The notes beneath the pieces were generated by a model, which saw only the letters and a list, made by a program, of their open reading frames with translations, had not been told where the DNA came from and did not search any database. Source: Cohnella endophytica (GTDB taxonomy: Bacteria; Bacillota; Bacilli; Paenibacillales; Paenibacillaceae). Taken from it: a stretch of 64,000 nucleotides of DNA. Position 1 is the first letter of the stretch. The number at the start of each line of letters is the position of its first letter. Where the stretch lies: contig NZ_RBZM01000005.1 in NCBI RefSeq assembly GCF_003628305.1, positions 372,001 to 436,000 on the forward strand. Reading direction: 5' to 3'. Below, piece after piece: positions 1-8,356 of the stretch. A program made the position numbers and the translations under genes.

Positions 1-108
1 CTCTAGCAATTTAATCATGGCTTCCTGAGTCAAATCCTCGGCATCCCACCGGTTTCCGGTAATACGAATGCTGTATTGAAATAAGATAGGTTTCCAGTTC
101 ATGTCCAT
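1..108 (-). CDS. RNA polymerase sigma factor, N-terminal fragment (runs off left edge)
   Basis: The minus strand from position 108 encodes 36 residues before the window ends. They contain a typical sigma-70 region 2 start, with the motif GNRWDAEDLTQEAM, where the D-A-E-D-L-x-Q-E core is the conserved region 2.2 signature. The gene begins ATG-GAC-ATG at 108; an in-frame stop lies only two codons upstream, so this ATG or the one at 102 must be the start. No good ribosome binding site is visible. The short N-terminus before region 2 fits a small ECF-like or group IV sigma factor. Which one cannot be told from the fragment. Confidence 0.72.
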   Translation of the reverse strand, partial: MDMNWKPILFQYSIRITGNRWDAEDLTQEAMIKLLE

Positions 109-251
109 GTCTATTTATTTCTATAAATAATCGTCTCAATCCTGTTTTTAACATTTCTGCCCAATTCATTTCTATCCTCGCATCGGCATACTCTCTACAG
201 ATAAACAGGAGGTGGGTTAAGATCATCACGATTTCTGACGAGCAGACAACC

Positions 252-1007
252 GTGGATACTACCTCATGGTCCCCTGTTGCAATCAAAATTTATGAGCTGA
301 AAAAGAAAAGTTCAGTCGCCTACTCTTATCCGTCCGTTCAGTACTTGCGGTTCGAAATGGCACTAAGGGCCGCCATCGTTGCCGCCGCCGATACTTTAAG
401 CAATAGCGGATTGAGGTTTGCAAACTTCGATAAGGCCCAGTGCAACGAGCGACTGTGGAAATTAACGGATGAAGGCGGATTTCGGATCAAGGACGACAGT
501 ACGCCCGCTGCGGGAATCCGGGATATTTTCGCGAACGGCAGCAAATACGCCACCGAATGCTCGACCGCCTCCGTAATCGTTCTATATAAGGGAGTGCTCG
601 ATTCGATCCGCGAGACCGATTTCAACAATCTCTTCTCCGGTTTGCTTCTTTATGACTGGGAAACCGACGATAATTTGGGGTTAAACACGCAAACGGGAAT
701 TAAGGATTCATACCCAGGTGACCTTCTTTATTTCAACAATCCCGATTTCTCCCCCGATACGCCGGAGTGGCGTGGCGAGAATGTGGTCAAGATCGGGGAT
801 GACAGCTACTATGGACACCCTTTCGGCATCGTGCCGGCAAAAAAGATCATTCACGGCTTAAACCAAAACCGCCGTCCCGGCAGCAACCAATCGGCCTACC
901 TCACGGAAGACGTCACTCAGCCGGGTTATTTGTATCTCTCAAAGTTTGCGCCTGACGCGAGGTCGATTATTTTCGCGCGGATAGGTATTCAATTTTTCAT
1001 AGACTAG
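252..1007 (+). CDS. tgl: Protein-glutamine gamma-glutamyltransferase (spore coat transglutaminase)
   Basis: This enzyme cross-links spore coat proteins through epsilon-(gamma-glutamyl)lysine bonds. The sequence follows Bacillus subtilis Tgl (245 residues) along its whole length, including the WRGENV and QSAYL blocks near the C-terminus. The catalytic cysteine is in the motif TECSTAS (codon at 558-560). The coordinate used is the first standard start codon, GTG at 252, but this GTG has no ribosome binding site. A strong AGGAGG at 207-212 instead points to ATC at 222, where the B. subtilis protein begins. Translation from there would add ten residues (261 in all). It stands alone, divergent from the sigma-factor gene. 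Confidence 0.93.
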   Translation: MDTTSWSPVAIKIYELKKKSSVAYSYPSVQYLRFEMALRAAIVAAADTLSNSGLRFANFDKAQCNERLWKLTDEGGFRIKDDSTPAAGIRDIFANGSKYATECSTASVIVLYKGVLDSIRETDFNNLFSGLLLYDWETDDNLGLNTQTGIKDSYPGDLLYFNNPDFSPDTPEWRGENVVKIGDDSYYGHPFGIVPAKKIIHGLNQNRRPGSNQSAYLTEDVTQPGYLYLSKFAPDARSIIFARIGIQFFID

Positions 1008-1030
1008 TTGTTTGTCTCGAAGCTTGCGAT

Positions 1031-1086
1031 AAGTGCGGAAATGTTGCAAATGCATCCTATCTCTCCGCTTGGGAAACGCGTATAAT
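1031..1086 (+). promoter_or_regulatory. Promoter of the YesM-type kinase gene with AATGTTG box
   Basis: A TATAAT hexamer at 1081-1086 has no recognisable -35 element. The box GTGCGGAAATGTTG (1033-1046) places its core gaaatgttg exactly 43 bp upstream of TATAAT. The same core, at the same spacing, occurs before the genes at 4661 and 6548. A weak -35 plus a conserved upstream box fits an activator-dependent promoter, most simply driven by the AraC-type regulator encoded at 2921. Confidence 0.55.
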
Positions 1087-1172
1087 AAAATCATTTAAGC
1101 AAGAGGTTGTTCCTGATTACAGGGCAACCTCTTTCCTGCTTTTCCTAATACGAAACGGAGACGATCCTTAAG

Positions 1173-2924
1173 ATGCCGAAAATCAATCTGTTCACCAAAA
1201 TCGTCCTTATTTTCGTCGTTATGCTGCTGCCGATCATGGGGCTTTATTTTTTCTCCAACCGGACGAGCACCGAAGTGTTGCGGGACGAGCTGAACGACTC
1301 GAACGCGAATAGGCTATTGTTCTTCCAGAACCAGGTGAACGTCAACATCGAATCGATCTCCTTGTGGCCGAATTTATTGATCCACGACCCGGATATTTCC
1401 GATCTGCGGGATACGTTCGAGAGTCCCGGACCTTCGTTGACGTTGGATATGATCACGTTAATCAACCGGATTCAGCGCAAGCTCAGCATTCAAGAAAATT
1501 CCTCGAACTGGCAGAGCTCGCTTTATATTTATTCGCCGATCCTGAATCGGGTCGTGTCCTCGAACGCCGTGAAAGCTTACGACGATGCCGAGCTTAAGCG
1601 CCGGATGAAACAAGGCTGGCAGGTGCAAGGGGACGGCAAGGGGCAATACATTTTCTCAATGTTCTCGGTCGCTCCGTTCAGCTCCTTTAACCGGCCTCAG
1701 GAGTCCAATCTCATTATCGAAGTACGATTCGGCAGCCGGAATATCGTCGATATGCTCGACAAGTTCAAGAGCGACGGCAGGCGCAATCCGTTCTTCTATA
1801 AGAAGGATACCGGGGTAATCTACAACAGCTCGGCTAATCGCGCCGTCGCGGAAGAGCTTGTCGTCCAACTCGAAGAGGAGCATGCGATGGACGTCGTCAA
1901 TCAGACCGTCAAGCTGAACGGAGTTAATTACTTGGTAAATACGCAACATTCCGATACGACGGAATGGTACTTGATCGACTATATTCCGCTATCCGACGTC
2001 ATCGGGCCGATCGTGCAGACGAACCGGATGTTTTACTTCACTGTCGGCTCCTTGCTGCTCATGAGCTTCGTGCTCGCATACGTCTTGTATGCGCAGGTGC
2101 AATCGCCGCTTAAACAACTCGTCGGCAGTTTCCAGAAGCTGAAGTACGAGGATTACTCCGTACGACTGAAGCCGAAGGGCAACAACGAATTCAGCTTCGT
2201 GTTCATGCGCTTCAACTCCATGGTCGTACAAATCCAGGAGCTGTTCGAGAAGGTATACCTGGAGCAGATTCACGTGAGGGAAGCGAGGCTGAAACAGCTC
2301 CAATCGCAGATAAACCCGCACTTTTTCTATAATTGCTTCTCTTTCATCTCCAGCATGGCCAAAATGAAAAATCACGAAGCGGTCGTGGCGATGTCCCAGA
2401 ATTTGTCCAGCTATTACCGATATACGACGAGGCAGGAGCGGGATTTCGTGTCCTTATCCGACGAACTGGATTTCGTCGGCAGCTATCTTGAAATTCAGAA
2501 GCTGAGAAGAAACCGGCTCGATTTCACGGTGGAGCTTCCTCCAAGGCTCAGGAAAATCGAAATACCGCCGCTCGTCATTCAGCCGCTCGTCGAGAACGCG
2601 GTGCTGCACGGAATCGAGGAGAAGTCGGGAGAAGGAATTATCCAGATCGGGGTCTCCGAGGAGGAGGGCTGGTTTCGAATCGTCGTGGAGGATAACGGCA
2701 AAGGATTAAACGAAGAAGGCCGCATAAATCTCGCGCGCGAGTTGGAAGAACCGATGAGCGAGAAAACGGGCTGCGGATTATGGAACGTGAACCAAAGGTT
2801 GCAGCTTAGATACGGCGAGGGAGCGGGGATCGAGATCGGCCCATCCGAGCTGGGAGGCTTGCGGGTCGTCTTGAATTGGCGCCACCAGAGCTCGAACAAC
2901 CAAGAGAAGGAGGAACCGGCATGA
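1173..2924 (+). CDS. YesM-family sensor histidine kinase
   Basis: A 583-residue membrane kinase of the His_kinase (PF06580) class. It has a transmembrane helix at about residues 8-27, an extracytoplasmic sensing region, a second helix at about 286-308, a HAMP domain, and the phosphoacceptor motif QINPHFFYN with His383. A GHKL ATPase domain follows, with an N box (PLVENAVLHG) and a G box near GCGLWNV. It overlaps the response regulator gene by four bases (ATGA), so the two are translationally coupled. Its own promoter carries the same box as the transporter genes downstream, which suggests autoregulation. From context it probably senses a galactan-derived oligosaccharide or a transporter state; this is inference. 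Confidence 0.93.
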   Translation: MPKINLFTKIVLIFVVMLLPIMGLYFFSNRTSTEVLRDELNDSNANRLLFFQNQVNVNIESISLWPNLLIHDPDISDLRDTFESPGPSLTLDMITLINRIQRKLSIQENSSNWQSSLYIYSPILNRVVSSNAVKAYDDAELKRRMKQGWQVQGDGKGQYIFSMFSVAPFSSFNRPQESNLIIEVRFGSRNIVDMLDKFKSDGRRNPFFYKKDTGVIYNSSANRAVAEELVVQLEEEHAMDVVNQTVKLNGVNYLVNTQHSDTTEWYLIDYIPLSDVIGPIVQTNRMFYFTVGSLLLMSFVLAYVLYAQVQSPLKQLVGSFQKLKYEDYSVRLKPKGNNEFSFVFMRFNSMVVQIQELFEKVYLEQIHVREARLKQLQSQINPHFFYNCFSFISSMAKMKNHEAVVAMSQNLSSYYRYTTRQERDFVSLSDELDFVGSYLEIQKLRRNRLDFTVELPPRLRKIEIPPLVIQPLVENAVLHGIEEKSGEGIIQIGVSEEEGWFRIVVEDNGKGLNEEGRINLARELEEPMSEKTGCGLWNVNQRLQLRYGEGAGIEIGPSELGGLRVVLNWRHQSSNNQEKEEPA

Positions 2925-4552
2925 TTGAAATATTGCTCGTGGATGACGAATCCTACGTCACGGAAAGCTTGGCGATGACGATCCCGTGGGAGCAATTGAA
3001 TATGCGCGCCGTCTATCGGGCTTCCTCGGGAGCCGAAGCGTTGCGCATTCTGGAGGAACAGGAGATCGATATTCTGGTGACGGATATTCGGATGCCCGAG
3101 ATGGACGGGCTCGAGCTCGTCCAGACGGTCGCCAAACGTTGGCCGAACGTTCGCAGCCTGCTCCTGACGGGACACTCCGACTTCGAATACGCGAAGCGGG
3201 CGATTCAACTGCAAGTGTTCGACTATATTTTGAAGCCGGTGAACGACAACGAGTTCATGACCAGCGTCGCCAACGCGATCGATTCTTTGCGCGACGAATG
3301 GGAGGATTCCGAAGAGCGGCATCGGATCCTCTACGAGTTGAAGTCCGATCGTTCTCAGCTGAAAGATAATCTGATGCGCGACTTGACGCTCGGAAAGCAA
3401 GGCTCTCGAAGCACGATCGAGAGAAAGCTCGAGCAATACGAAATTCCGCTGAAGGTCGGCGATATGGCGTTCATGATGCTCGTCCAGCTTGGGAAGCAAT
3501 TCAGAGACTACGACGCGCACTCTTTCTCGTTGATGGAATACGCGGTCGGCAATATCGCCGAAGAGGTGTTTGCTTCCAAGTATCGGATCTGGCATAGCAA
3601 AGCCCCTCACGATTGCCTGGTGCTTCTTGCCACGCTACGGGAGGAAGTGGCGGCATCCGGTGCCGGAGGGGACATTCCGACGAAAGCGCAGCTAGAACCT
3701 TTCGTGAACGACTTCCACCATCAAGTGCGCACTTTTCTCAAAGGGGACATCTCGACCGTGGTTACTCACTGGTTCGTGTTTCCGGAGGAACTGAGTTCCG
3801 CCTATCGAAGCGCGTTGACGACGGCATTCCAGCACGGCAAAAGCCATCTTCCGGCAGCGGCCATCTATCAGGAGAATCTGACGGCCGAGCAAGTGTCGGT
3901 CAAGTCGCTGGAAAGCCTCTACCGTCCGCCGACGCTCATTCATCTTCTTGAATCGAAGCAATGGGAGGCGGCCAGGGACAAGATCAACGAGGTATTCGAT
4001 TCGCTCGACAAAATGTCCGTGTCGCGGGAGCATCTTTACGAAGCTTTGCTGTCCATGACGAACGCGTATTTATATATCGCTCACAAGCAAGGCGTATTCA
4101 TACACCAGATCAACGAGGCGGGATTGGATCCGCTGCTCGACCCGTCATCCGTCCATTCGACGGATAAGCTGAGGGCATGGGCGACGGATATGCTGGATAA
4201 GCTGATGCAGGAGCTATCGGAGAACGATCACTATACGAAGAGCCACATCGTGAAGCAAGTGCAGGAGCTAGTCATGGGCGACTCGGGACAAGAGACTTCG
4301 GTGAAGACGATCGCTGACAAGGTGTTCCTTCATCCCGTTTATTTGTCGAAAATCTATAAAATCGAGACGGGCGAGAGCCTTGGAGACTATATAATCCGTA
4401 TTCGGATGGAGAAAGCCTTGTATTTGCTCAAGCATTCGAACAAGAAAATTTACGAGATTACGACAGAGCTCGGCTACCAGAATCCGCAATATTTCAGCAA
4501 AATGTTCAAAAAGCACTACGGAATGACGCCGAACGAATTCCGCGATCAATAA
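2921..4552 (+). CDS. YesN-type response regulator with AraC DNA-binding domain
   Basis: A 543-residue regulator. The N-terminal receiver domain has acidic residues in LLVDDES and the phosphoacceptor Asp in VTDIRMPEMDG. A long linker follows, and then a C-terminal AraC/XylS double helix-turn-helix (about the last 100 residues, with GYQNPQYFSKMFKKHYGMTP). ATG 2921 is chosen because AGAAGGAGG lies just upstream and ATGA overlaps the kinase stop. An open frame continues 45 bases further upstream but without a start signal. It likely activates the three promoters sharing the AATGTTG box. Confidence 0.93.
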   Translation: MIEILLVDDESYVTESLAMTIPWEQLNMRAVYRASSGAEALRILEEQEIDILVTDIRMPEMDGLELVQTVAKRWPNVRSLLLTGHSDFEYAKRAIQLQVFDYILKPVNDNEFMTSVANAIDSLRDEWEDSEERHRILYELKSDRSQLKDNLMRDLTLGKQGSRSTIERKLEQYEIPLKVGDMAFMMLVQLGKQFRDYDAHSFSLMEYAVGNIAEEVFASKYRIWHSKAPHDCLVLLATLREEVAASGAGGDIPTKAQLEPFVNDFHHQVRTFLKGDISTVVTHWFVFPEELSSAYRSALTTAFQHGKSHLPAAAIYQENLTAEQVSVKSLESLYRPPTLIHLLESKQWEAARDKINEVFDSLDKMSVSREHLYEALLSMTNAYLYIAHKQGVFIHQINEAGLDPLLDPSSVHSTDKLRAWATDMLDKLMQELSENDHYTKSHIVKQVQELVMGDSGQETSVKTIADKVFLHPVYLSKIYKIETGESLGDYIIRIRMEKALYLLKHSNKKIYEITTELGYQNPQYFSKMFKKHYGMTPNEFRDQ

Positions 4553-4563
4553 CAGGTTGGCAA

Positions 4564-4619
4564 AGGTGCAGAAATGTTGGATGTGCGACATAGGCCGGGT
4601 ACGGGCACTCCCCTATAAT
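4564..4619 (+). promoter_or_regulatory. Promoter of the binding-protein gene with AATGTTG box
   Basis: TATAAT lies at 4614-4619, with the box GTGCAGAAATGTTGG (4566-4580) whose core begins 43 bp upstream of it. The box matches the one at 1033 at nearly every base. No consensus -35 is seen. The predicted transcript start near 4626 also rules out translation start codons upstream of 4661. Confidence 0.58.
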
Positions 4620-4660
4620 GAACCGTGAAGGCATTATACACAACCTTGAGGGGGAAAAAT

Positions 4661-6376
4661 ATGAAAGCCCATACGCGCAAAGGATGGATGCTCGCGCTTA
4701 CGTTCGCTCTCGTCGCGACGTTCGCTTCCGCATGCTCCAGCAACAACGGCAACAAAAACGCGGCTTCGCCTAGCGCCAGCGCTCCCGCAAGCGCTTCCGC
4801 ATCGGAATCGGGAACCGAAGAATCCACAAGTCCTTATAAAGAGAAATATGATCCGCCGGTCGAGATTTCGACCGTCTGGGGCGTCGATCCGGCGTTGAAA
4901 TTCAAGAACGGCGAGACGATCGAGAACAACGTTTCCACGAAGTGGGCGCTCGATACGCTCGGCATCAAGATCAATTCGCTTTGGTCCGTTACGGATACGA
5001 ACAACGCCTTCGTAACGAAAATGCGGTTGTCGATGTCTTCCGGCCAGAAAATGCCGGACACGGTCACGATCGGCGATGCGCAATTGGCGCAAGACTTGAT
5101 CGACACGGGAATGTTCCAAGATGTCGGCGAATTGTTCGACAAATACGCGAACGACACTTGGAAAAAGGCGATGGAGCTCGATCCCGGAGTATGGAATCCC
5201 TACATGCGCGACGGCAAGAAAATGGGTATACCGGTACTCGACTACGCCTACAACCACGATTACCTGCTCTGGATTCGCCAAGATTGGCTCGACAAGCTGA
5301 ACCTGGAAGGACCTAAGACGCTCGCGGATCTAGAGAAGATCATGGATGCGTTCAAGAACCAGAATCCGGACGGCTTGAAGCCGGACAAAGTCGTACCGTT
5401 GTCCATCGGCTTCAAGACGACGATGAACACCTGGATGGGCGATCCGTCTTGGATCTTCGGAGCTTACGGCACGGTTCCGGGTCAATGGAACGTAGCCGCG
5501 GACGGAAGCTTGGAGTGGGGTTCCATCAATCCTGCGTCGAAGCAAGCGCTCGAGACGATCAAACTATGGCGCGACAAAGGTTATATCCCGGCGGAAGCCG
5601 CGTTATGGGATGAGAACAAGACGTCCGAGCCTGCGGTTGCGGGTACGGCGGGTATCATTCCTGGACCTTATTGGATGAGCGGATGGCCGCTTCTCGATAC
5701 GGCGAAAAACGTACCAACGGCAGTATGGAAGCCTTACGCAATCCCGACGGGTCCGGACGGCAAAGCTGGACGTCACGGTACGAACTTCACTTCGGGAGTT
5801 ACGTTGATCAACAAAGACATGAAAAATCCGGAAGCGCTGTTCACGTATCAGAACTACCTGTTCGAGCACCTGGCCGATCCGGCCAAGGGCAGTCAGTGGG
5901 ATCTCGGCGTGTTCAAAGGATACGATTACGATCTAGACGCAAGCGGCAACCCGGTTTACTTGGATAAAATTCCGGGCGGGGAAGTTAACATTAACCGCTA
6001 TTGGTTAGTCAAAGACGGCGCCCGCATTCCGGATGCCCAGATGAAGTCCCTTCTCGCGCTGGCGGACGGCAAAGAGCCTGAAACACGCCTAGAGAAAGAA
6101 GTGAAGAACAACTACGGACCGGAAACGCCGGCAGCGGCCAAAGTCCTGTTGTCCCAACCGGGCATTAGCATCAGCGACATGTTCACGGGTCCATCGACGC
6201 CTACGATGTCTTCGAAACAGGATTATTTGAAGAAAATCGAGCTTCAAGCGTACAACGAAATTATCTACGGCAAAAAAGGCGTGGACGAATTCGATAAATT
6301 CGTCGCCAATTGGAAGTCCTCCGGCGGCGATCAGATTACGAAGGAAGTCAACGACTGGTACGCGACGACGAAGTAA
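4661..6376 (+). CDS. Extracellular solute-binding lipoprotein of a LplA/YtcQ-type sugar ABC transporter
   Basis: A 571-residue type 1 substrate-binding protein. It begins with a lipoprotein signal peptide (positive n-region, hydrophobic core, lipobox FASAC), followed by a Ser/Ala-rich linker. The large size and blocks such as LLWIRQDWLDKL fit the LplA/YtcQ family that imports plant-wall oligosaccharides. ATG 4661 is preceded by GAGGGGG and follows the promoter; the GTG at 4625 would sit at the transcript start. A strong terminator follows the gene, and the permeases have their own promoter. This gives separate high-level expression of the binding protein. No ATPase gene is present; such systems use a shared MsmX-type ATPase. 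Confidence 0.92.
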   Translation: MKAHTRKGWMLALTFALVATFASACSSNNGNKNAASPSASAPASASASESGTEESTSPYKEKYDPPVEISTVWGVDPALKFKNGETIENNVSTKWALDTLGIKINSLWSVTDTNNAFVTKMRLSMSSGQKMPDTVTIGDAQLAQDLIDTGMFQDVGELFDKYANDTWKKAMELDPGVWNPYMRDGKKMGIPVLDYAYNHDYLLWIRQDWLDKLNLEGPKTLADLEKIMDAFKNQNPDGLKPDKVVPLSIGFKTTMNTWMGDPSWIFGAYGTVPGQWNVAADGSLEWGSINPASKQALETIKLWRDKGYIPAEAALWDENKTSEPAVAGTAGIIPGPYWMSGWPLLDTAKNVPTAVWKPYAIPTGPDGKAGRHGTNFTSGVTLINKDMKNPEALFTYQNYLFEHLADPAKGSQWDLGVFKGYDYDLDASGNPVYLDKIPGGEVNINRYWLVKDGARIPDAQMKSLLALADGKEPETRLEKEVKNNYGPETPAAAKVLLSQPGISISDMFTGPSTPTMSSKQDYLKKIELQAYNEIIYGKKGVDEFDKFVANWKSSGGDQITKEVNDWYATTK

Positions 6377-6389
6377 TAATGAGCACAGG

Positions 6390-6415
6390 GGCAGCCGGTT
6401 TCCGGCTGCCTTTTT
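6390..6415 (+). terminator. Rho-independent terminator after the binding-protein gene
   Basis: A perfect 9-bp stem GGCAGCCGG/CCGGCTGCC with a 3-base loop is followed by TTTTT. Confidence 0.9.
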
Positions 6416-6462
6416 GCCATGTCCGCGCGCGACCCGTTAACCATCCGCAAAGAGGTTGCAAT

Positions 6463-6518
6463 AATGCCATCAATGTTGGGTTTGTTGGATACTGCGCCGA
6501 AAGTGGCTTTGCTATAAT
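6463..6518 (+). promoter_or_regulatory. Promoter of the permease-galactanase operon with AATGTTG box
   Basis: TATAAT at 6513-6518; the core tcaatgttg at 6470-6478 again starts exactly 43 bp upstream. The box is less similar outside AATGTTGG than in the other two promoters. No good -35 is visible. Confidence 0.5.
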
Positions 6519-6547
6519 TCGTCTATATTGCATAAGGAGGCATCATA

Positions 6548-7441
6548 ATGGGTTATCTCAGACGGACTTGGCCATTCCACCTTATGGTTTTGCCGGCGCT
6601 TGTATTTCTGATCGTATTCAACTTCTTGCCGATGGCCGGCGTTACGATGGCCTTCATGGATTATAAGCCATGGCTTGGATTCAGCAAATCGGCTTGGATC
6701 GGCTTGGACCACTTCCGCGCGTTATTCGAGAGGGAAGATAGCATTCAAGTCATCATGAATACGTTTATCATCGCGGTCAGCAAGATCGTGTTCAACCTAG
6801 CCGTACCTTTCACGTTCGCGATTCTGCTTAACGAAGTGCGTCAACGTTTTCTCAATCGTTCCATTCAAACGCTCGTATACTTGCCCCATTTTCTATCGTG
6901 GGTCATTCTAGGCGGCATTCTCGTGAATTTCTTGTCGACGGACGGAGGGCTCGTCAACCGCGTCTTAGGCAGCTTCGGCATCGGCCCGATCCCGTTCCTG
7001 ATGGACGGCGATTGGTTCCGGGTCACGATCGTGGCTTCGGAGGTATGGAAGGAGTTCGGATACAGCACGATCGTATTCCTTGCGGCGTTAGCGGGCATCA
7101 ACCCTTCTCTGTACGAGGCGGCAGAAGTGGACGGGGCGTCCAGATGGAAGCAAACGAGGTACATTACGATTCCATCGCTCGTTCCGATGGCGATCGTCGT
7201 GGGAACATTGTCGCTAGGCAACATCCTGAACGCGGGTTTCGACCAAATATTCAACCTGTATAACTCCCTCGTCTATGACAAAGGGGACATTATCGATACG
7301 TTCGTGTACCGAACCGCCATCAATGACGGAAATTTCGGTTTCGCGACCGCGGTAGGTCTTTTCAAATCGGTCATCAGCATGATCCTGATCGTCATCTCGT
7401 ACCGGTTGGCCTACAAATGGGCGAATTACCGAGTTTTCTAA
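6548..7441 (+). CDS. LplB-type sugar ABC transporter permease
   Basis: A 297-residue integral membrane protein with about six hydrophobic helices. The EAA loop for the ATPase contact is visible as LYEAAEVDGASRWKQ. The N-terminal RTWPFHLMVLPALVFLIVFN segment fits the LplB/YteP family. ATG 6548 follows AAGGAGG. The gene is the first of an operon with the second permease (18-base gap) and the GH53 galactanase. Confidence 0.93.
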   Translation: MGYLRRTWPFHLMVLPALVFLIVFNFLPMAGVTMAFMDYKPWLGFSKSAWIGLDHFRALFEREDSIQVIMNTFIIAVSKIVFNLAVPFTFAILLNEVRQRFLNRSIQTLVYLPHFLSWVILGGILVNFLSTDGGLVNRVLGSFGIGPIPFLMDGDWFRVTIVASEVWKEFGYSTIVFLAALAGINPSLYEAAEVDGASRWKQTRYITIPSLVPMAIVVGTLSLGNILNAGFDQIFNLYNSLVYDKGDIIDTFVYRTAINDGNFGFATAVGLFKSVISMILIVISYRLAYKWANYRVF

Positions 7442-7459
7442 AGAAGGAGGAATCGAGAC

Positions 7460-8338
7460 ATGTATCACAAAACGGCATCCTACCGGGTTTTTAACGTAAT
7501 CAACACGACGATCTTGCTCCTCCTTGCCCTAATGTGCATCGTACCGTTAGTGCACGTATTCGCCGTCTCGTTCAGCGCGAAAGCGGCGGCGGACGGCAAC
7601 CTTGTGGGCTTATGGCCGGTAAATTTCTCGGTTGAAGCTTATAAGAAGACAATCGACAATCCCGTGTTCCTAGGTTCGTTGTTGATCGCGGTCAAACGGA
7701 CCGTAATCGGCACGCTTCTCATTTTGTTCGTCGCTTGTCTAGCGGCGTACGCCTTATCCAAAGAAAACGTGCAGTTCAAAGGCCGTTCCATCTATGCCTG
7801 GCTTTTCATCTTCACGATGATCTTCAACGGAGGTCTCATTCCGTTCTATATCGTCATTCAGAAGCTTCATCTCATGGACTCGTTCTGGGTACTCATCTTG
7901 CCGGGCGCAGTCAACGTATGGCTTACGATCCTGCTCATGAACTTCTTCCGGGGCATTCCGAAGGAGCTTGAGGAAGCCGCGTTGATCGACGGGTCCGGGC
8001 AATTCGGCATCCTGTTCCGCATCTACTTGCCGTTGTCGCTTCCGGCGCTCGCGACGCTGGGTTTGTTCGCGATGGTGTGGCATTGGAATTCGTGGTTCGA
8101 CGGCTTGCTATATTTAAGCAAAAAGGAACAATATCCGCTTGCGACGTATTTGCAGACGGTAATCGTCTCGCGGGACTTGAGCTCGATGAGCTTCAGCAAG
8201 GAAGAGTTCGATCTGCTTAGTCAGAAAACGATTAACGCGGCGCAGATTTTCATCGGGGCGCTCCCCATTCTGATCGTCTATCCGTTCTTGCAGCGGTTTT
8301 TCGTAAAAGGGTTGGTTATGGGTTCGGTTAAGGAATAG
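7460..8338 (+). CDS. YtcP/LplC-type sugar ABC transporter permease
   Basis: The second permease (292 residues) is of the CUT1 MalG-like type, with six predicted helices and the EAA loop ELEEAALIDGSGQFG. A strong AAGGAGG precedes ATG 7460. It forms the membrane channel with the permease immediately upstream and works with the binding protein at 4661. Confidence 0.93.
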   Translation: MYHKTASYRVFNVINTTILLLLALMCIVPLVHVFAVSFSAKAAADGNLVGLWPVNFSVEAYKKTIDNPVFLGSLLIAVKRTVIGTLLILFVACLAAYALSKENVQFKGRSIYAWLFIFTMIFNGGLIPFYIVIQKLHLMDSFWVLILPGAVNVWLTILLMNFFRGIPKELEEAALIDGSGQFGILFRIYLPLSLPALATLGLFAMVWHWNSWFDGLLYLSKKEQYPLATYLQTVIVSRDLSSMSFSKEEFDLLSQKTINAAQIFIGALPILIVYPFLQRFFVKGLVMGSVKE

Positions 8339-8356
8339 AGGGGAGGAACGGGAGAA

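Noticed and set aside
2579..3610. Long minus-strand reading frame (343 codons) opposite the first kinase/regulator pair
   Set aside because: It lies antisense to two strongly supported genes, has no ribosome binding site or family motif, and is a by-product of GC-rich codon use.
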